From Devosia sp. (lineage in GTDB: Bacteria > Pseudomonadota > Alphaproteobacteria > Rhizobiales > Devosiaceae), in the NCBI GenBank assembly GCA_028290225.1, contig JAQGKH010000353.1, forward strand, positions 1 through 10,111: a DNA stretch of 10,111 bases, read 5' to 3'. The number at the start of each line of letters is the position of its first letter. Position 1 is the stretch's first letter. Shown here in pieces: positions 1 to 7,384 of this stretch. The position numbers and the translations under genes were made by a program. The notes beneath the pieces were generated by a model. The model had not been told where the DNA came from, ran no database searches, and worked only from the letters and a program-made list of their open reading frames with translations.

Positions 1-1007
1 GCATGACCAATGTGGCCAAGCCGGTGCGCCAGCTTCTGGCCGACAAGTTCATCCTCGATCGTCCCGAGATCGTTTCCGAGCAGGTCTCGAGCGATGGCAC
101 GCGCAAATGGCTGTTCCGCTTTCGCGATCCCGCCAATCCGCTTTATCCGCCCGTCGAGGTCGAAACCGTTTACATCCCCGAGCAGGATCGGGGCACGCTC
201 TGCGTTTCCTCGCAGGTCGGTTGCACGCTGACCTGCTCGTTCTGCCATACCGGCACGCAAAAGCTGGTTCGTAATCTCACCGCCGGGGAAATCCTGGGTC
301 AGGTGCTGATGGCGCGCGAGCGGCTGGGCGATTTCCCCGGCGGCAGCCGTCCCAATGATGGCGGCCTGGTTCCCGCCGACGGCTCGCGTGCCATCACCAA
401 TATCGTGATGATGGGCATGGGCGAGCCGCTCTATAATTACGAGAACGTCAAGCAGGCCCTGCTGATCGCCTCGGCCGGCGACGGCATGAGCCTTTCCAAA
501 CGCCGCATCACCCTGTCGACCTCGGGCGTCGTGCCCTTTATCGAGCCTACCGGGCGCGAGATCGACGTGATGCTGGCCATTTCGCTGCATGCCACCAACA
601 ACGATCTGCGCGATGTGCTGGTGCCCATCAACAAGAAGTGGCCGATCGAGGACCTGCTCGAAGCCTGCCGCAATTATCCCGGCCTTTCCAATGCGCGCCG
701 CATCACCTTTGAATATGTGATGCTCGACGGCATCAATGACAGCGATGCCGAAGCGCGCGAACTGGTGCGGCTCCTTGCCGGCATTCCGGCCAAGATCAAC
801 CTCATTCCGTTCAACCCCTGGCCCGGCTCGAACTACGGCACCTCACCGTCGGCCCGGATCGAGCGCTTTGCCGATATCGTCAACAAGGCGGGCTATGCCA
901 GCCCGGTGCGCACCCCGCGCGGCCGCGATATCTTTGCCGCCTGTGGCCAGCTCAAGAGCGAAAGCGAGAGGCTGAGCCGCAAGGACCGCGAAGCACTGGC
1001 CGGCTAA
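1..1007 (+). CDS. rlmN: RlmN, dual-specificity 23S rRNA/tRNA adenine-C2 methyltransferase (5'-truncated by window edge)
   Basis: Radical-SAM enzyme of the cytoplasm that methylates C2 of an adenine in 23S rRNA (A2503 in E. coli numbering) and A37 of some tRNAs, supporting ribosomal proofreading. Numbering from the first Met in the window (base 3), the CX3CX2C cluster that binds the 4Fe-4S centre is C74, C78 and C81, inside QVGCTLTCSFCHTG. A GEP motif follows in MGMGEPLYNYENV. The two cysteines of the methyl-transfer mechanism are visible as C67 (in TLCVSS) and C314 (in AACGQL), matching E. coli C118 and C355. The reading frame is open to the left edge and the family is normally about 380-410 residues. 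The true start and roughly 50-80 N-terminal residues should therefore lie outside the window, and the ATG at base 3 is probably internal. The gene ends with TAA at 1005-1007. No clear terminator follows, and the HNH gene begins 66 bp later on the same strand, so they may be co-transcribed. Confidence 0.97.
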   Translation, partial: MTNVAKPVRQLLADKFILDRPEIVSEQVSSDGTRKWLFRFRDPANPLYPPVEVETVYIPEQDRGTLCVSSQVGCTLTCSFCHTGTQKLVRNLTAGEILGQVLMARERLGDFPGGSRPNDGGLVPADGSRAITNIVMMGMGEPLYNYENVKQALLIASAGDGMSLSKRRITLSTSGVVPFIEPTGREIDVMLAISLHATNNDLRDVLVPINKKWPIEDLLEACRNYPGLSNARRITFEYVMLDGINDSDAEARELVRLLAGIPAKINLIPFNPWPGSNYGTSPSARIERFADIVNKAGYASPVRTPRGRDIFAACGQLKSESERLSRKDREALAG

Positions 1008-1073
1008 GAGCGCGGCGATGGCTGGCGCGGTGATTGGCCCAATGTTGATCCCCGGACGCGTTGAGATCGGCTG

Positions 1074-1454
1074 ATGCCAAAACCCTCGCAGCGCCGCATC
1101 GACGCCGCCATCGCCCAAGCCGATCGCTTGGCGGCCCAGCGTGCTCCGGCGATCTGCCCGCTATGCGAGCGTCCGATCCCGTCCGAAGCCAGGTCCAGCC
1201 GCCACCACCTGATCCCGCGCCTCAAGGGCGGCACCCATCTGGGCACCGTGCAATTGCACCAGATCTGCCACAGCGCCATCCATGCTCGCTTTTCGGAAGC
1301 CGAACTCGCTTCCAAGCTCAACGATGTCGAGGCCCTGCGATCCGATCCGCAACTGGCTGAATTCATTGGCTGGGTGCGCACCAAGCCGCCGACATTTCAT
1401 GCGCCTACGCGCATGACCCGGGAGCGGCGCACCAGCCGCAAGCCGCGCGACTAG
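1074..1454 (+). CDS. Small HNH-nuclease-family protein
   Basis: A 126-residue protein with the zinc-finger-like core of HNH endonucleases. It has C28-x2-C31, then H44-H45 in SRHHLIPRLKGG, then LHQICHSAIH (H62, C65, H66, H70). This CxxC / HH / CHxxIH layout fits a metal-bound beta-beta-alpha nuclease fold. The tail from about residue 105 is rich in Arg and Lys and could bind nucleic acid. No other domain is visible. The ATG at 1074 is the first start after an in-frame TGA at 1062-1064; the ribosome binding site is weak. It follows rlmN by 66 bp and its TAG stop abuts the stop of the convergent Pmp3-type gene. Small stand-alone proteins of this kind are common in alphaproteobacterial chromosomes. 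The cellular role is unknown to me, and nothing nearby (methylase, immunity gene, phage genes) points to restriction or toxin function. The family call is firm; nuclease activity is inferred. Confidence 0.85.
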   Translation: MPKPSQRRIDAAIAQADRLAAQRAPAICPLCERPIPSEARSSRHHLIPRLKGGTHLGTVQLHQICHSAIHARFSEAELASKLNDVEALRSDPQLAEFIGWVRTKPPTFHAPTRMTRERRTSRKPRD

Positions 1455-1613
1455 CTATTTGCGCAGGATCACCCAGATCGCGTGGATCAACCCGGGAAAA
1501 TACCCGAGCAGGGTAAGAAGGATGTTGAGCCAGAACTGCAGGCCGATCCCAACCTCCAGGAACACGCCCACTGGCGGAATGATCACCGACAGGATGATGC
1601 GCAAAATGTCCAT
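1455..1613 (-). CDS. Pmp3/YqaE (UPF0057) family small membrane protein
   Basis: Translation of the minus strand from the ATG at 1613-1611 gives 52 residues, beginning MDILRIILSVIIPPVGVFLE and ending HAIWVILRK. This is the hallmark pattern of the Pmp3/YqaE family: a first hydrophobic helix with the PPVGVFLE motif, a short turn (VGIGLQFW), then a second helix containing LLTLLGYFPGLIHAIW. Family members are 50-60 residue proteolipid-like proteins of the cytoplasmic membrane. They are linked to salt, cold and membrane-potential stress in yeast and plants; their bacterial role is poorly defined. A good Shine-Dalgarno (GAGGG on the minus strand, 1624-1620) sits 6 bases before the ATG. Its stop (CTA on the plus strand, 1455-1457) directly abuts the stop of the HNH gene. 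The lysE remnant lies 50 bp upstream on the same strand, so the two could share a transcript. Confidence 0.9.
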   Translation of the reverse strand: MDILRIILSVIIPPVGVFLEVGIGLQFWLNILLTLLGYFPGLIHAIWVILRK

Positions 1614-1652
1614 GAATAGCCCTCGTGTTTAGGGGCTAACGGGACAGGGACC

Positions 1653-1674
1653 GGCGCCGTTCCTCAGCGGCGCC
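1653..1674. repeat. Perfect inverted repeat over the ancestral lysE stop (possible weak terminator)
   Basis: GGCGCCG (1653-1659) and CGGCGCC (1668-1674) are perfect 7-base complements separated by 8 bases. The right-hand arm and part of the loop overlap the readable end of lysE (Gly-Arg-Arg codons and TGA). The stem is stable, but no U-rich tract follows on either strand, so it is not a standard intrinsic terminator. It could slow or end lysE transcription before the Pmp3-type gene, or be incidental in GC-rich DNA. Confidence 0.35.
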
Positions 1675-2311
1675 CTTCGGCCAGCAGGATCGTGACCGCA
1701 AAGGCGGTGAATACTGCCGCAAAGCTCCAGTTCTAGGCGCGCTGCACCAGCTTGTTGGTGGCGAGCAGCCCTGCCATCCGCTCCGCCGCCAGCACCCTGG
1801 CAATGGCGACGGGAATGGAGACGAGGATGAACTCACCGCCCAAAAAGAACAGCTGGGCGGGCGCCGCCGGATCGTGGGGGTCCACGAACTGGGGCAGGAA
1901 GGTTACGAAAAACAGCACGACCTTGGGGTTGAGCAGGTTGATGCCGACCCCGGTCAGATAGCTTTCCCCCAGCGTGGGGATGCGTGCTGTGCGTTCGGCA
2001 AGGCGCAGGCCCCCGCCATGCACCACGGCGCCATAAGCCAGCCACAGCAGATAAATGGCCCCGGCAATCTTGAGCACCAGAAAGGCAGTGGGCGCGGCCA
2101 CGATTAGCACCGAAATGCCCAATGCGGCCAGCGAAGTATGGACCAGGATGCCGCTCATGGCGCCGGCGGCGGTGGCAAAGCCATGCGCGCGGCCATGATT
2201 GATGGCGCGCGACATCTGCAGCGCCATGTCGGGCCCGGGGGTGATCGCCAGCACCAGCGCGGCGAGGGCGAAGGCCAGCACGACGGAAAGTTCGGGAACA
2301 AAGGCAGGCAT
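1664..2311 (-). pseudogene. LysE/RhtB-family amino-acid exporter, interrupted by in-frame TAG near its 3' end
   Basis: The ATG at 2311-2309 opens a 192-residue frame of the LysE/RhtB translocator family, cytoplasmic-membrane exporters of amino acids or derivatives. Visible hallmarks are the N-terminal helix ending in ITPGPDMA (about residues 23-30), several further hydrophobic helices, and the conserved NLLNPKVVLFF motif (about 126-136) before TM4. The frame stops at TAG (plus-strand CTA, 1733-1735) after NKLVQRA. Reading on in the same frame gives 22 more sense codons, NWSFAAVFTAFAV then TILLAEGRR, ending at TGA (1666-1664). This is a typical last transmembrane helix and tail of the family. 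Read through, the length would be 215 residues, close to the family norm of about 205-215. The simplest reading is a recent nonsense mutation or a sequencing error that removes the final helix. A functional truncated protein of 192 residues (1733-2311) cannot be excluded. The gene diverges from argG across 114 bp; its substrate cannot be predicted. Confidence 0.8.
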
Positions 2312-2425
2312 GGGTGGGGCTCAAGATTTTCGGGCTGGACAATTGCATGCCCGCCCCGGGCTGAATAGGGTGCGCCCGATTTGTGGCGCCAGCGGGCGCC
2401 TTCCCCCAAGCGCGTGAACACACCC

Positions 2426-3652
<1,227 letters not shown>

Positions 3653-3680
3653 GGGTTTCCCTCGTTTCTATTGTTCCATG

Positions 3681-3695
3681 TTAATCGCGCCTTAA
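3681..3695 (+). promoter_or_regulatory. Candidate CtrA-binding box TTAA-N7-TTAA
   Basis: TTAA at 3681-3684 and TTAA at 3692-3695 are separated by exactly 7 bases, the full-site spacing of the alphaproteobacterial cell-cycle regulator CtrA (consensus TTAA-N7-TTAA, often with C after the second half). It lies 57 bp before the GTG start of the PAS-GGDEF-EAL gene. TTAA is rare in DNA this GC-rich, and I noticed no other such pair in the window. The second half overlaps a small CGCGC-CTTAA-GCGCG hairpin (3686-3700). Binding and direction of control are inferred. Confidence 0.45.
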
Positions 3696-3737
3696 GCGCG
3701 CCGACCTAGTGTTCTCCCGTTGTGCGCTAAGCACCAC

Positions 3738-3745
3738 GGAAGGGG
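3738..3745 (+). promoter_or_regulatory. Ribosome binding site that sets a GTG start for the PAS-GGDEF-EAL gene
   Basis: GGAAGGGG lies 7 bases before GTG at 3753. This strong Shine-Dalgarno makes GTG-3753 the preferred start over the in-frame TTG at 3720, which has no comparable site and would add 11 residues with no family resemblance. Confidence 0.75.
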
Positions 3746-3752
3746 TCGGCTC

Positions 3753-5879
3753 GTGCGGGCGATTGACGCTGGAAGTTTGGGCGAGTTGCCGGGGGCCTTG
3801 CTGCTTGATGCAGCGCTGGAAAGCATTCCTCACGGATTTTGCGTGTGGAGCCCGCAGTTTCGCCTGCTGATGTGGAATCAGAACTACTGCGAGCTTTATG
3901 GCTTCGAGCCTCACCACCTGCATGCCGGCATGGCGCTGCAATCGGTGGTGGACCTGTCTTCCCGGATCGGCAACCACCCCGAGCAAACCTCCCGGGATTT
4001 TTACGAGGCCTACAGCGCCGAACTGCTTGCCAATCGGGAAGGCGCGCGGCTCAAGAGCCAGGAAGTTGCCCGCGGCGGGCGGATCATCGAAACCGCGCAT
4101 GTGTTCAACCCGGCGCTGGGCTGGGTCGTCACCCATGAGGACGTCACCGAGGAAATCGCCAGCACCGAGGCAATCCAGAAGCGCAAGCTCGAGCTGGAGC
4201 GGCAGAACCTGCGCCTGGATGCGGCGGTCAATAACATCTCCCAGGGCCTGTGCATGTGCGACCCGCGCGGCCGCCTCGTGATCTGCAACGAGCCCTATGT
4301 GCGCATCTACAACCTGCCCGATCGGCTGGTGAGCCCCGGCACGCAGCTGGAAGATATCCTGGAGTACCTGTTTGAATGCGGCATGACTTCGGGCGGCACC
4401 CGCGATGATTACATCGCCTGGCGGCGCGACGTCATCGCCAGCGGCCAGTATGGCAAGACCGTGCACCAGTTCAATGGCCGCACGATAATGATGCAGCACC
4501 ATCCCATGAAGGATGGGGGCTGGGTGTCCACCCATGAGGATATCACCGAGCAGCGCCAGATCGAAGCGCGGATCCGCTACCTGGCTCGCCACGATGCCCT
4601 GACCGATCTGCCCAACCGGGTGCAGTTCCTCGAGGAAATGGCCCATGTCGAGGCCGCCATTGCGCGCGGCGAACAAGTGGCGGTGCTGTATATCGATCTG
4701 GATCACTTCAAGCGCGTCAACGATACGCTGGGCCATGCCGTGGGCGACGAGCTGATCCGGCAGGCTGGGGTAAGGCTGTGGGGCGCCACGCGCGAAAACG
4801 ATCTGCTGGCGCGCCTGGGTGGGGATGAATTCGCGCTGCTGCTGCGCCCCATCGCCAGCGAAGCCGATGTCGCCAAGGTCGCCGATCGCATCGTCAAGGC
4901 GGTCGCCGCGCCTTTCCGCATTGGCCAGCACCAGATCGATATCAGCGCTTCGGTGGGAGTCGCCATGGCCCCCCATGACGGCACCGATACCGATACCCTG
5001 GTCAAGAAAGCCGATATGGCGCTCTACAAGGCCAAGGCCGAGGGCCGCTCGACCTTCCACTTCTTTGAAACGGGAATGGATGAGGAACTGCAGCAGCGTC
5101 GCCATATCGAGGCGGGCTTGCGGGCCGCTTTGGCGCGCGACGAGTTGCGTCTGGTGTTCCAGCCCCTGCTGGATCTGGGGCAGAACAAGGTAGGCTGCGT
5201 GGAAGCCCTGCTGCGCTGGGACAGCGCGGATGGCCCCATTTCCCCGGCCCAGTTCATTCCCATCGCCGAGGAAGCCGGGCTGATCGTTCCCATCGGGGAA
5301 TGGGTGCTGCGCCAGGCCTGCCGGACGGCGGTGGCGTGGCCCGATGAGGTGCGGGTGGCGGTGAACCTGTCCACCGTGCAGTTCCGCAACAAGGACCTGG
5401 TGAGCGTGATCCGCTCGGCGCTTGCCGATGCGGGCCTGCCGGCCCGGCGGCTCGAACTGGAGATCACCGAGTCGCTGCTTCTCGCCGACAACGAGGCCAC
5501 CCTGCGGGCGCTGCATCAGCTGCGCGCCATGGGCGTGCGGATTTCCATGGACGATTTCGGCATCGGCTACTCGTCCCTGTCCTATCTGCGCTCCTTCCCG
5601 TTCGACAAGATCAAGATCGACCGCTCCTTCATGCGCGACCTCACCACCCGCAGTGGCAACCTGGCCATTATCCGGGCGGTGATCGGCCTGGGGCAAAGCC
5701 TTGGCATGACCACCACGGCCGAAGGGGTGGAAACCGCCGAGCAGATGGAGCTGGTGCGCAATCTGGGGTGCTCGGAAGTGCAGGGTTTCCTGTTTTCGCC
5801 ACCCCTGCCGCCCGAGGCGCTCGCCCAATTGCTGGCCAGCCGCAGTTGGGCTCCACGCGCACTGCAAAAGGCCTCCTGA
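3753..5879 (+). CDS. PAS-PAS-GGDEF-EAL cyclic-di-GMP synthase/phosphodiesterase
   Basis: Soluble 708-residue signalling protein with no membrane segment or signal peptide. Two tandem PAS_7-type sensor domains occupy about residues 20-135 and 156-268. They are clearly duplicated: HGFCVWS/QGLCMCD at their starts and GWVVTHEDVTE/GWVSTHEDITE at their ends, joined by a charged helical linker (about 138-156). The GGDEF domain (about 275-440) has LTDLPNR, an intact GGDEF signature at 356-360, and an RxxD inhibitory site (R347-D350) exactly five residues before it. This predicts diguanylate cyclase activity with product inhibition. The EAL domain (about 450-700) keeps the expected metal and catalytic residues: E484 of EAL, N538 (NLS), E573 (ITES), D600-D601 (DDFG), K621 (KIDRSF), AEGVE at 656-660 and Q677 (VQGF). 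Both activities therefore look possible; which dominates, and what the PAS domains sense, cannot be read from sequence. It is probably a single-gene unit with a candidate CtrA box upstream. Confidence 0.95.
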   Translation: MRAIDAGSLGELPGALLLDAALESIPHGFCVWSPQFRLLMWNQNYCELYGFEPHHLHAGMALQSVVDLSSRIGNHPEQTSRDFYEAYSAELLANREGARLKSQEVARGGRIIETAHVFNPALGWVVTHEDVTEEIASTEAIQKRKLELERQNLRLDAAVNNISQGLCMCDPRGRLVICNEPYVRIYNLPDRLVSPGTQLEDILEYLFECGMTSGGTRDDYIAWRRDVIASGQYGKTVHQFNGRTIMMQHHPMKDGGWVSTHEDITEQRQIEARIRYLARHDALTDLPNRVQFLEEMAHVEAAIARGEQVAVLYIDLDHFKRVNDTLGHAVGDELIRQAGVRLWGATRENDLLARLGGDEFALLLRPIASEADVAKVADRIVKAVAAPFRIGQHQIDISASVGVAMAPHDGTDTDTLVKKADMALYKAKAEGRSTFHFFETGMDEELQQRRHIEAGLRAALARDELRLVFQPLLDLGQNKVGCVEALLRWDSADGPISPAQFIPIAEEAGLIVPIGEWVLRQACRTAVAWPDEVRVAVNLSTVQFRNKDLVSVIRSALADAGLPARRLELEITESLLLADNEATLRALHQLRAMGVRISMDDFGIGYSSLSYLRSFPFDKIKIDRSFMRDLTTRSGNLAIIRAVIGLGQSLGMTTTAEGVETAEQMELVRNLGCSEVQGFLFSPPLPPEALAQLLASRSWAPRALQKAS

Positions 5880-5902
5880 GCCCATCCCGCCTCAACCCAT
5901 GT

Positions 5903-5928
5903 GAAACTCTTATCCGTTCGCGCCCGTA
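5903..5928 (+). promoter_or_regulatory. Weak candidate ECF-sigma (EcfG-like) promoter of the ferritin-like operon
   Basis: GAAAC (5903-5907) and CGTA (5925-5928) are 17 bases apart. The alphaproteobacterial general-stress sigma factor EcfG recognises GGAAC-N16/17-CGTT, so each element has one mismatch. Transcription would begin about 50-55 bases before the ATG at 5990. Two mismatches in nine informative bases make this only a suggestion. Confidence 0.22.
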
Positions 5929-5954
5929 GCTGATCCAGCGTTGGCAAACAGGCC

Positions 5955-5970
5955 GCAGGTTGAAACCTGC
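5955..5970. promoter_or_regulatory. Perfect palindrome GCAGGTT-GA-AACCTGC in the ferritin-like operon leader
   Basis: Two perfect 7-base arms separated by 2 bases lie 5 bases before the Shine-Dalgarno GGGAG (5976-5980) and 19 bases before the ATG at 5990. As DNA it has the shape of an operator for a dimeric regulator. As RNA it could form a small hairpin (GCAGG/CCTGC stem with TTGAAA loop) next to the ribosome binding site. The symmetry is seen directly; the function is inferred, and I do not recognise the site as belonging to a known regulator. Confidence 0.5.
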
Positions 5971-5989
5971 ACAACGGGAGTTTCCCAGT

Positions 5990-6649
5990 ATGGACTACAC
6001 GCAAGATCTTTCACGCCGCCGCCTGCTGAAATGGGGCGGGGCCAGTGCGGCAACCATTGCCGTTTCGGGCGTGCTGCTGCCCAATTTCGGCATCACCGCC
6101 GCGCTTGCCGCCGAACTGGGCGATGGGGATATCGGTGTTCTCAACTACGCCTATGCGCTCGAGCAACTCGAAGCGGCCTTCTACACCCAGGTGTTGCAAA
6201 CTCCTTTCAGCCGCATGCAGCCCAATGATCGGGTGATCCTGACCTCCATTCGCGACCACGAGATCGCCCACCGCGATTTCCTCAAGAAAGCGCTTGGCCG
6301 CAACGCCATCCCGGCCCTGGAAGTGGACTTCTCCGCCGTTGATTTTGGCAGCCGCCGCTCCGTGTTGGCCACGGCCGACACGTTCGAAAATCTGGGGGTC
6401 GCGGCTTACAACGGCGCCGGCCAGCTCCTGAGCAATCCAGATTATCTGGTGGCCGCCGGCTCCATCGTCTCGATCGAAGCGCGCCATGCCGCCGCCATCG
6501 CCGATCTGATCGACCCCTACAGCGCCAGGAGCGTGGGCAAAGGCCATGTCGATGCCAAGGGCCTCGATGGAGCGCTGCAGCCCAGCCAGGTGCTGCCCAA
6601 GGCCGCGCCGTTCATCGCCACGCCCGTTTCCGCCGCAACGCTGCCATAA
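5990..6649 (+). CDS. Tat-exported ferritin-like domain protein (first of tandem pair)
   Basis: 219-residue protein. The N-terminus has a twin-arginine signal: SRRRLLK at residues 8-14, a hydrophobic stretch to about residue 35, and a likely signal-peptidase site after ALA (38-40). It should therefore be exported folded, as expected for a metal protein. The mature part matches the Ferritin_2 (PF13668) family: helix 1 ALEQLEAAFY (E58, E61), helix 2 DHEIAHRDFL (E91, H94), helix 3 ENLGVAAY (E133) and helix 4 VSIEARHAA (E163, H166). That is a plausible four-helix-bundle di-metal set. Family members include plant desiccation-related proteins, but the biochemical role is not established. The ATG at 5990 is preferred because GGGAG (5976-5980) lies 9 bases before it and the Tat motif follows directly; an in-frame TTG at 5960 lacks support. 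The second paralogue starts 12 bp after the TAA, so the two form an operon. The stop overlaps the next gene's AAGGA. Confidence 0.9.
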   Translation: MDYTQDLSRRRLLKWGGASAATIAVSGVLLPNFGITAALAAELGDGDIGVLNYAYALEQLEAAFYTQVLQTPFSRMQPNDRVILTSIRDHEIAHRDFLKKALGRNAIPALEVDFSAVDFGSRRSVLATADTFENLGVAAYNGAGQLLSNPDYLVAAGSIVSIEARHAAAIADLIDPYSARSVGKGHVDAKGLDGALQPSQVLPKAAPFIATPVSAATLP

Positions 6650-6661
6650 GGACATCTCGCC

Positions 6662-7321
6662 ATGAGCAACACTTCAACCATTCTGGGCGAGATCGAACCC
6701 GAACTCGCCGACACCATCGTGCAGGGTCGCCGGGAGCTGTTCACCAGATACGCCAGGGCCGGCGGCATCCTGGCCAGCGCTCCGCTGGTGCTGGCCCTTG
6801 CTTCCAACCAGGCCTTTGGACAGGCGCTGCCCAAGCAGATCGAGGATACGCTCAACTTCGCGCTGACCCTCGAATATCTGGAAGCGGCATTTTATGAGGC
6901 GGGCAACAAGTCGCGCGGCCTGATCCCGTCCAAGTACCGCACGGTGTTCCGCACCATCGGCCAGCACGAAACCGCTCACGTCCAGCTGTTGCAGGGCGTT
7001 CTGGGCAATGCCGCCGTTTCGGCGCCCGGCGTCGATTTCACCGCCGGCGGCCAATATGCCGATGTGTTCGATAACTTCGATACCTTCCTCACCCTCAGCC
7101 AGACGTTCGAGGATCTGGGCGTCGCCGCCTATAAGGGCCAGGCGGGCAATCTGATGAGCTCGGGCGAGGTTCTGACTGTCGCCTTGCAGATCCATTCGGT
7201 GGAAGCGCGCCACGCTTCGGAAGTGCGCCGCATCGGCCTCAAGCTGGGCTGGGACGGTGCTTTTGACAAACCCCTGAGCAAATCGGCAGTGCTGGCGGCC
7301 GCAACGCCGTTCCTCGCCTAG
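6662..7321 (+). CDS. Ferritin-like domain protein, exported (second of tandem pair)
   Basis: 219-residue paralogue of the preceding gene, with the same Ferritin_2 layout. Helix 1 is TLEYLEAAFYEAG (E71, E74), helix 2 QHETAHVQLL (E103, H106), helix 3 FEDLGVAAY (E150) and helix 4 HSVEARHASE (E181, H184), so the candidate metal ligands are all kept. The signal region is unusual: a 22-residue acidic lead comes before GRRELFTRYARAGG, followed by a hydrophobic stretch (about 35-48) and a possible cleavage near AFGQA (51-55). It resembles a Tat signal with a non-canonical motif and a long n-region. Both paralogues end with a related tail, P-x-S-x-x-VL...A-x-PF-[IL]-A. AAGGA (6648-6652) sits 9 bases before the ATG. 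A strong terminator follows 22 bp after the stop. Co-export or assembly of the two as a hetero-oligomer is a reasonable inference from the pairing but is not shown by the sequence. Confidence 0.9.
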   Translation: MSNTSTILGEIEPELADTIVQGRRELFTRYARAGGILASAPLVLALASNQAFGQALPKQIEDTLNFALTLEYLEAAFYEAGNKSRGLIPSKYRTVFRTIGQHETAHVQLLQGVLGNAAVSAPGVDFTAGGQYADVFDNFDTFLTLSQTFEDLGVAAYKGQAGNLMSSGEVLTVALQIHSVEARHASEVRRIGLKLGWDGAFDKPLSKSAVLAAATPFLA

Positions 7322-7343
7322 CACCGGGCCCCAGCCACACCCG

Positions 7344-7380
7344 GCCGTCGCGTGCCCTGCGAGCATGCGGCGGCTTTTTT
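7344..7380 (+). terminator. Strong intrinsic terminator of the ferritin-like operon
   Basis: GCCGTCGCGTGC (7344-7355) pairs with GCATGCGGCGGC (7363-7374) over 12 positions, including two G-T wobbles. The loop is 7 bases and six T follow (7375-7380). It lies 22 bp after the second ferritin-like stop and before chrA, so it separates the two transcription units. Confidence 0.9.
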
Positions 7381-7384
7381 GGCG

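Noticed and set aside
1074..1613. The HNH gene plus adjacent small membrane protein as a toxin-antitoxin or defence pair.
   Set aside because: The genes are convergent, not co-transcribed, and the small protein belongs to the Pmp3/YqaE family with no immunity role. No partner or defence genes are nearby.
2336..2371. Possible sigma70 elements (TGGACA, TTGCAT, TAGGGT) in the lysE-argG divergent gap.
   Set aside because: No pair combines acceptable sequence with 16-18 bp spacing; the matches are about 3/6 and not distinguishable from chance.
2381..2425. N-terminal extension of ArgG from a TTG codon.
   Set aside because: The family starts at MAKDIKKVV (ATG 2426), and the extra 15 residues show no conservation pattern or ribosome binding site.
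3681..5885. A 734-codon open frame on the minus strand opposite the PAS-GGDEF-EAL gene.
   Set aside because: It mirrors a well-supported gene. Its translation is rich in His, Gln, Gly and Ala with no recognisable domain, as expected from the complement of GC-biased codons.
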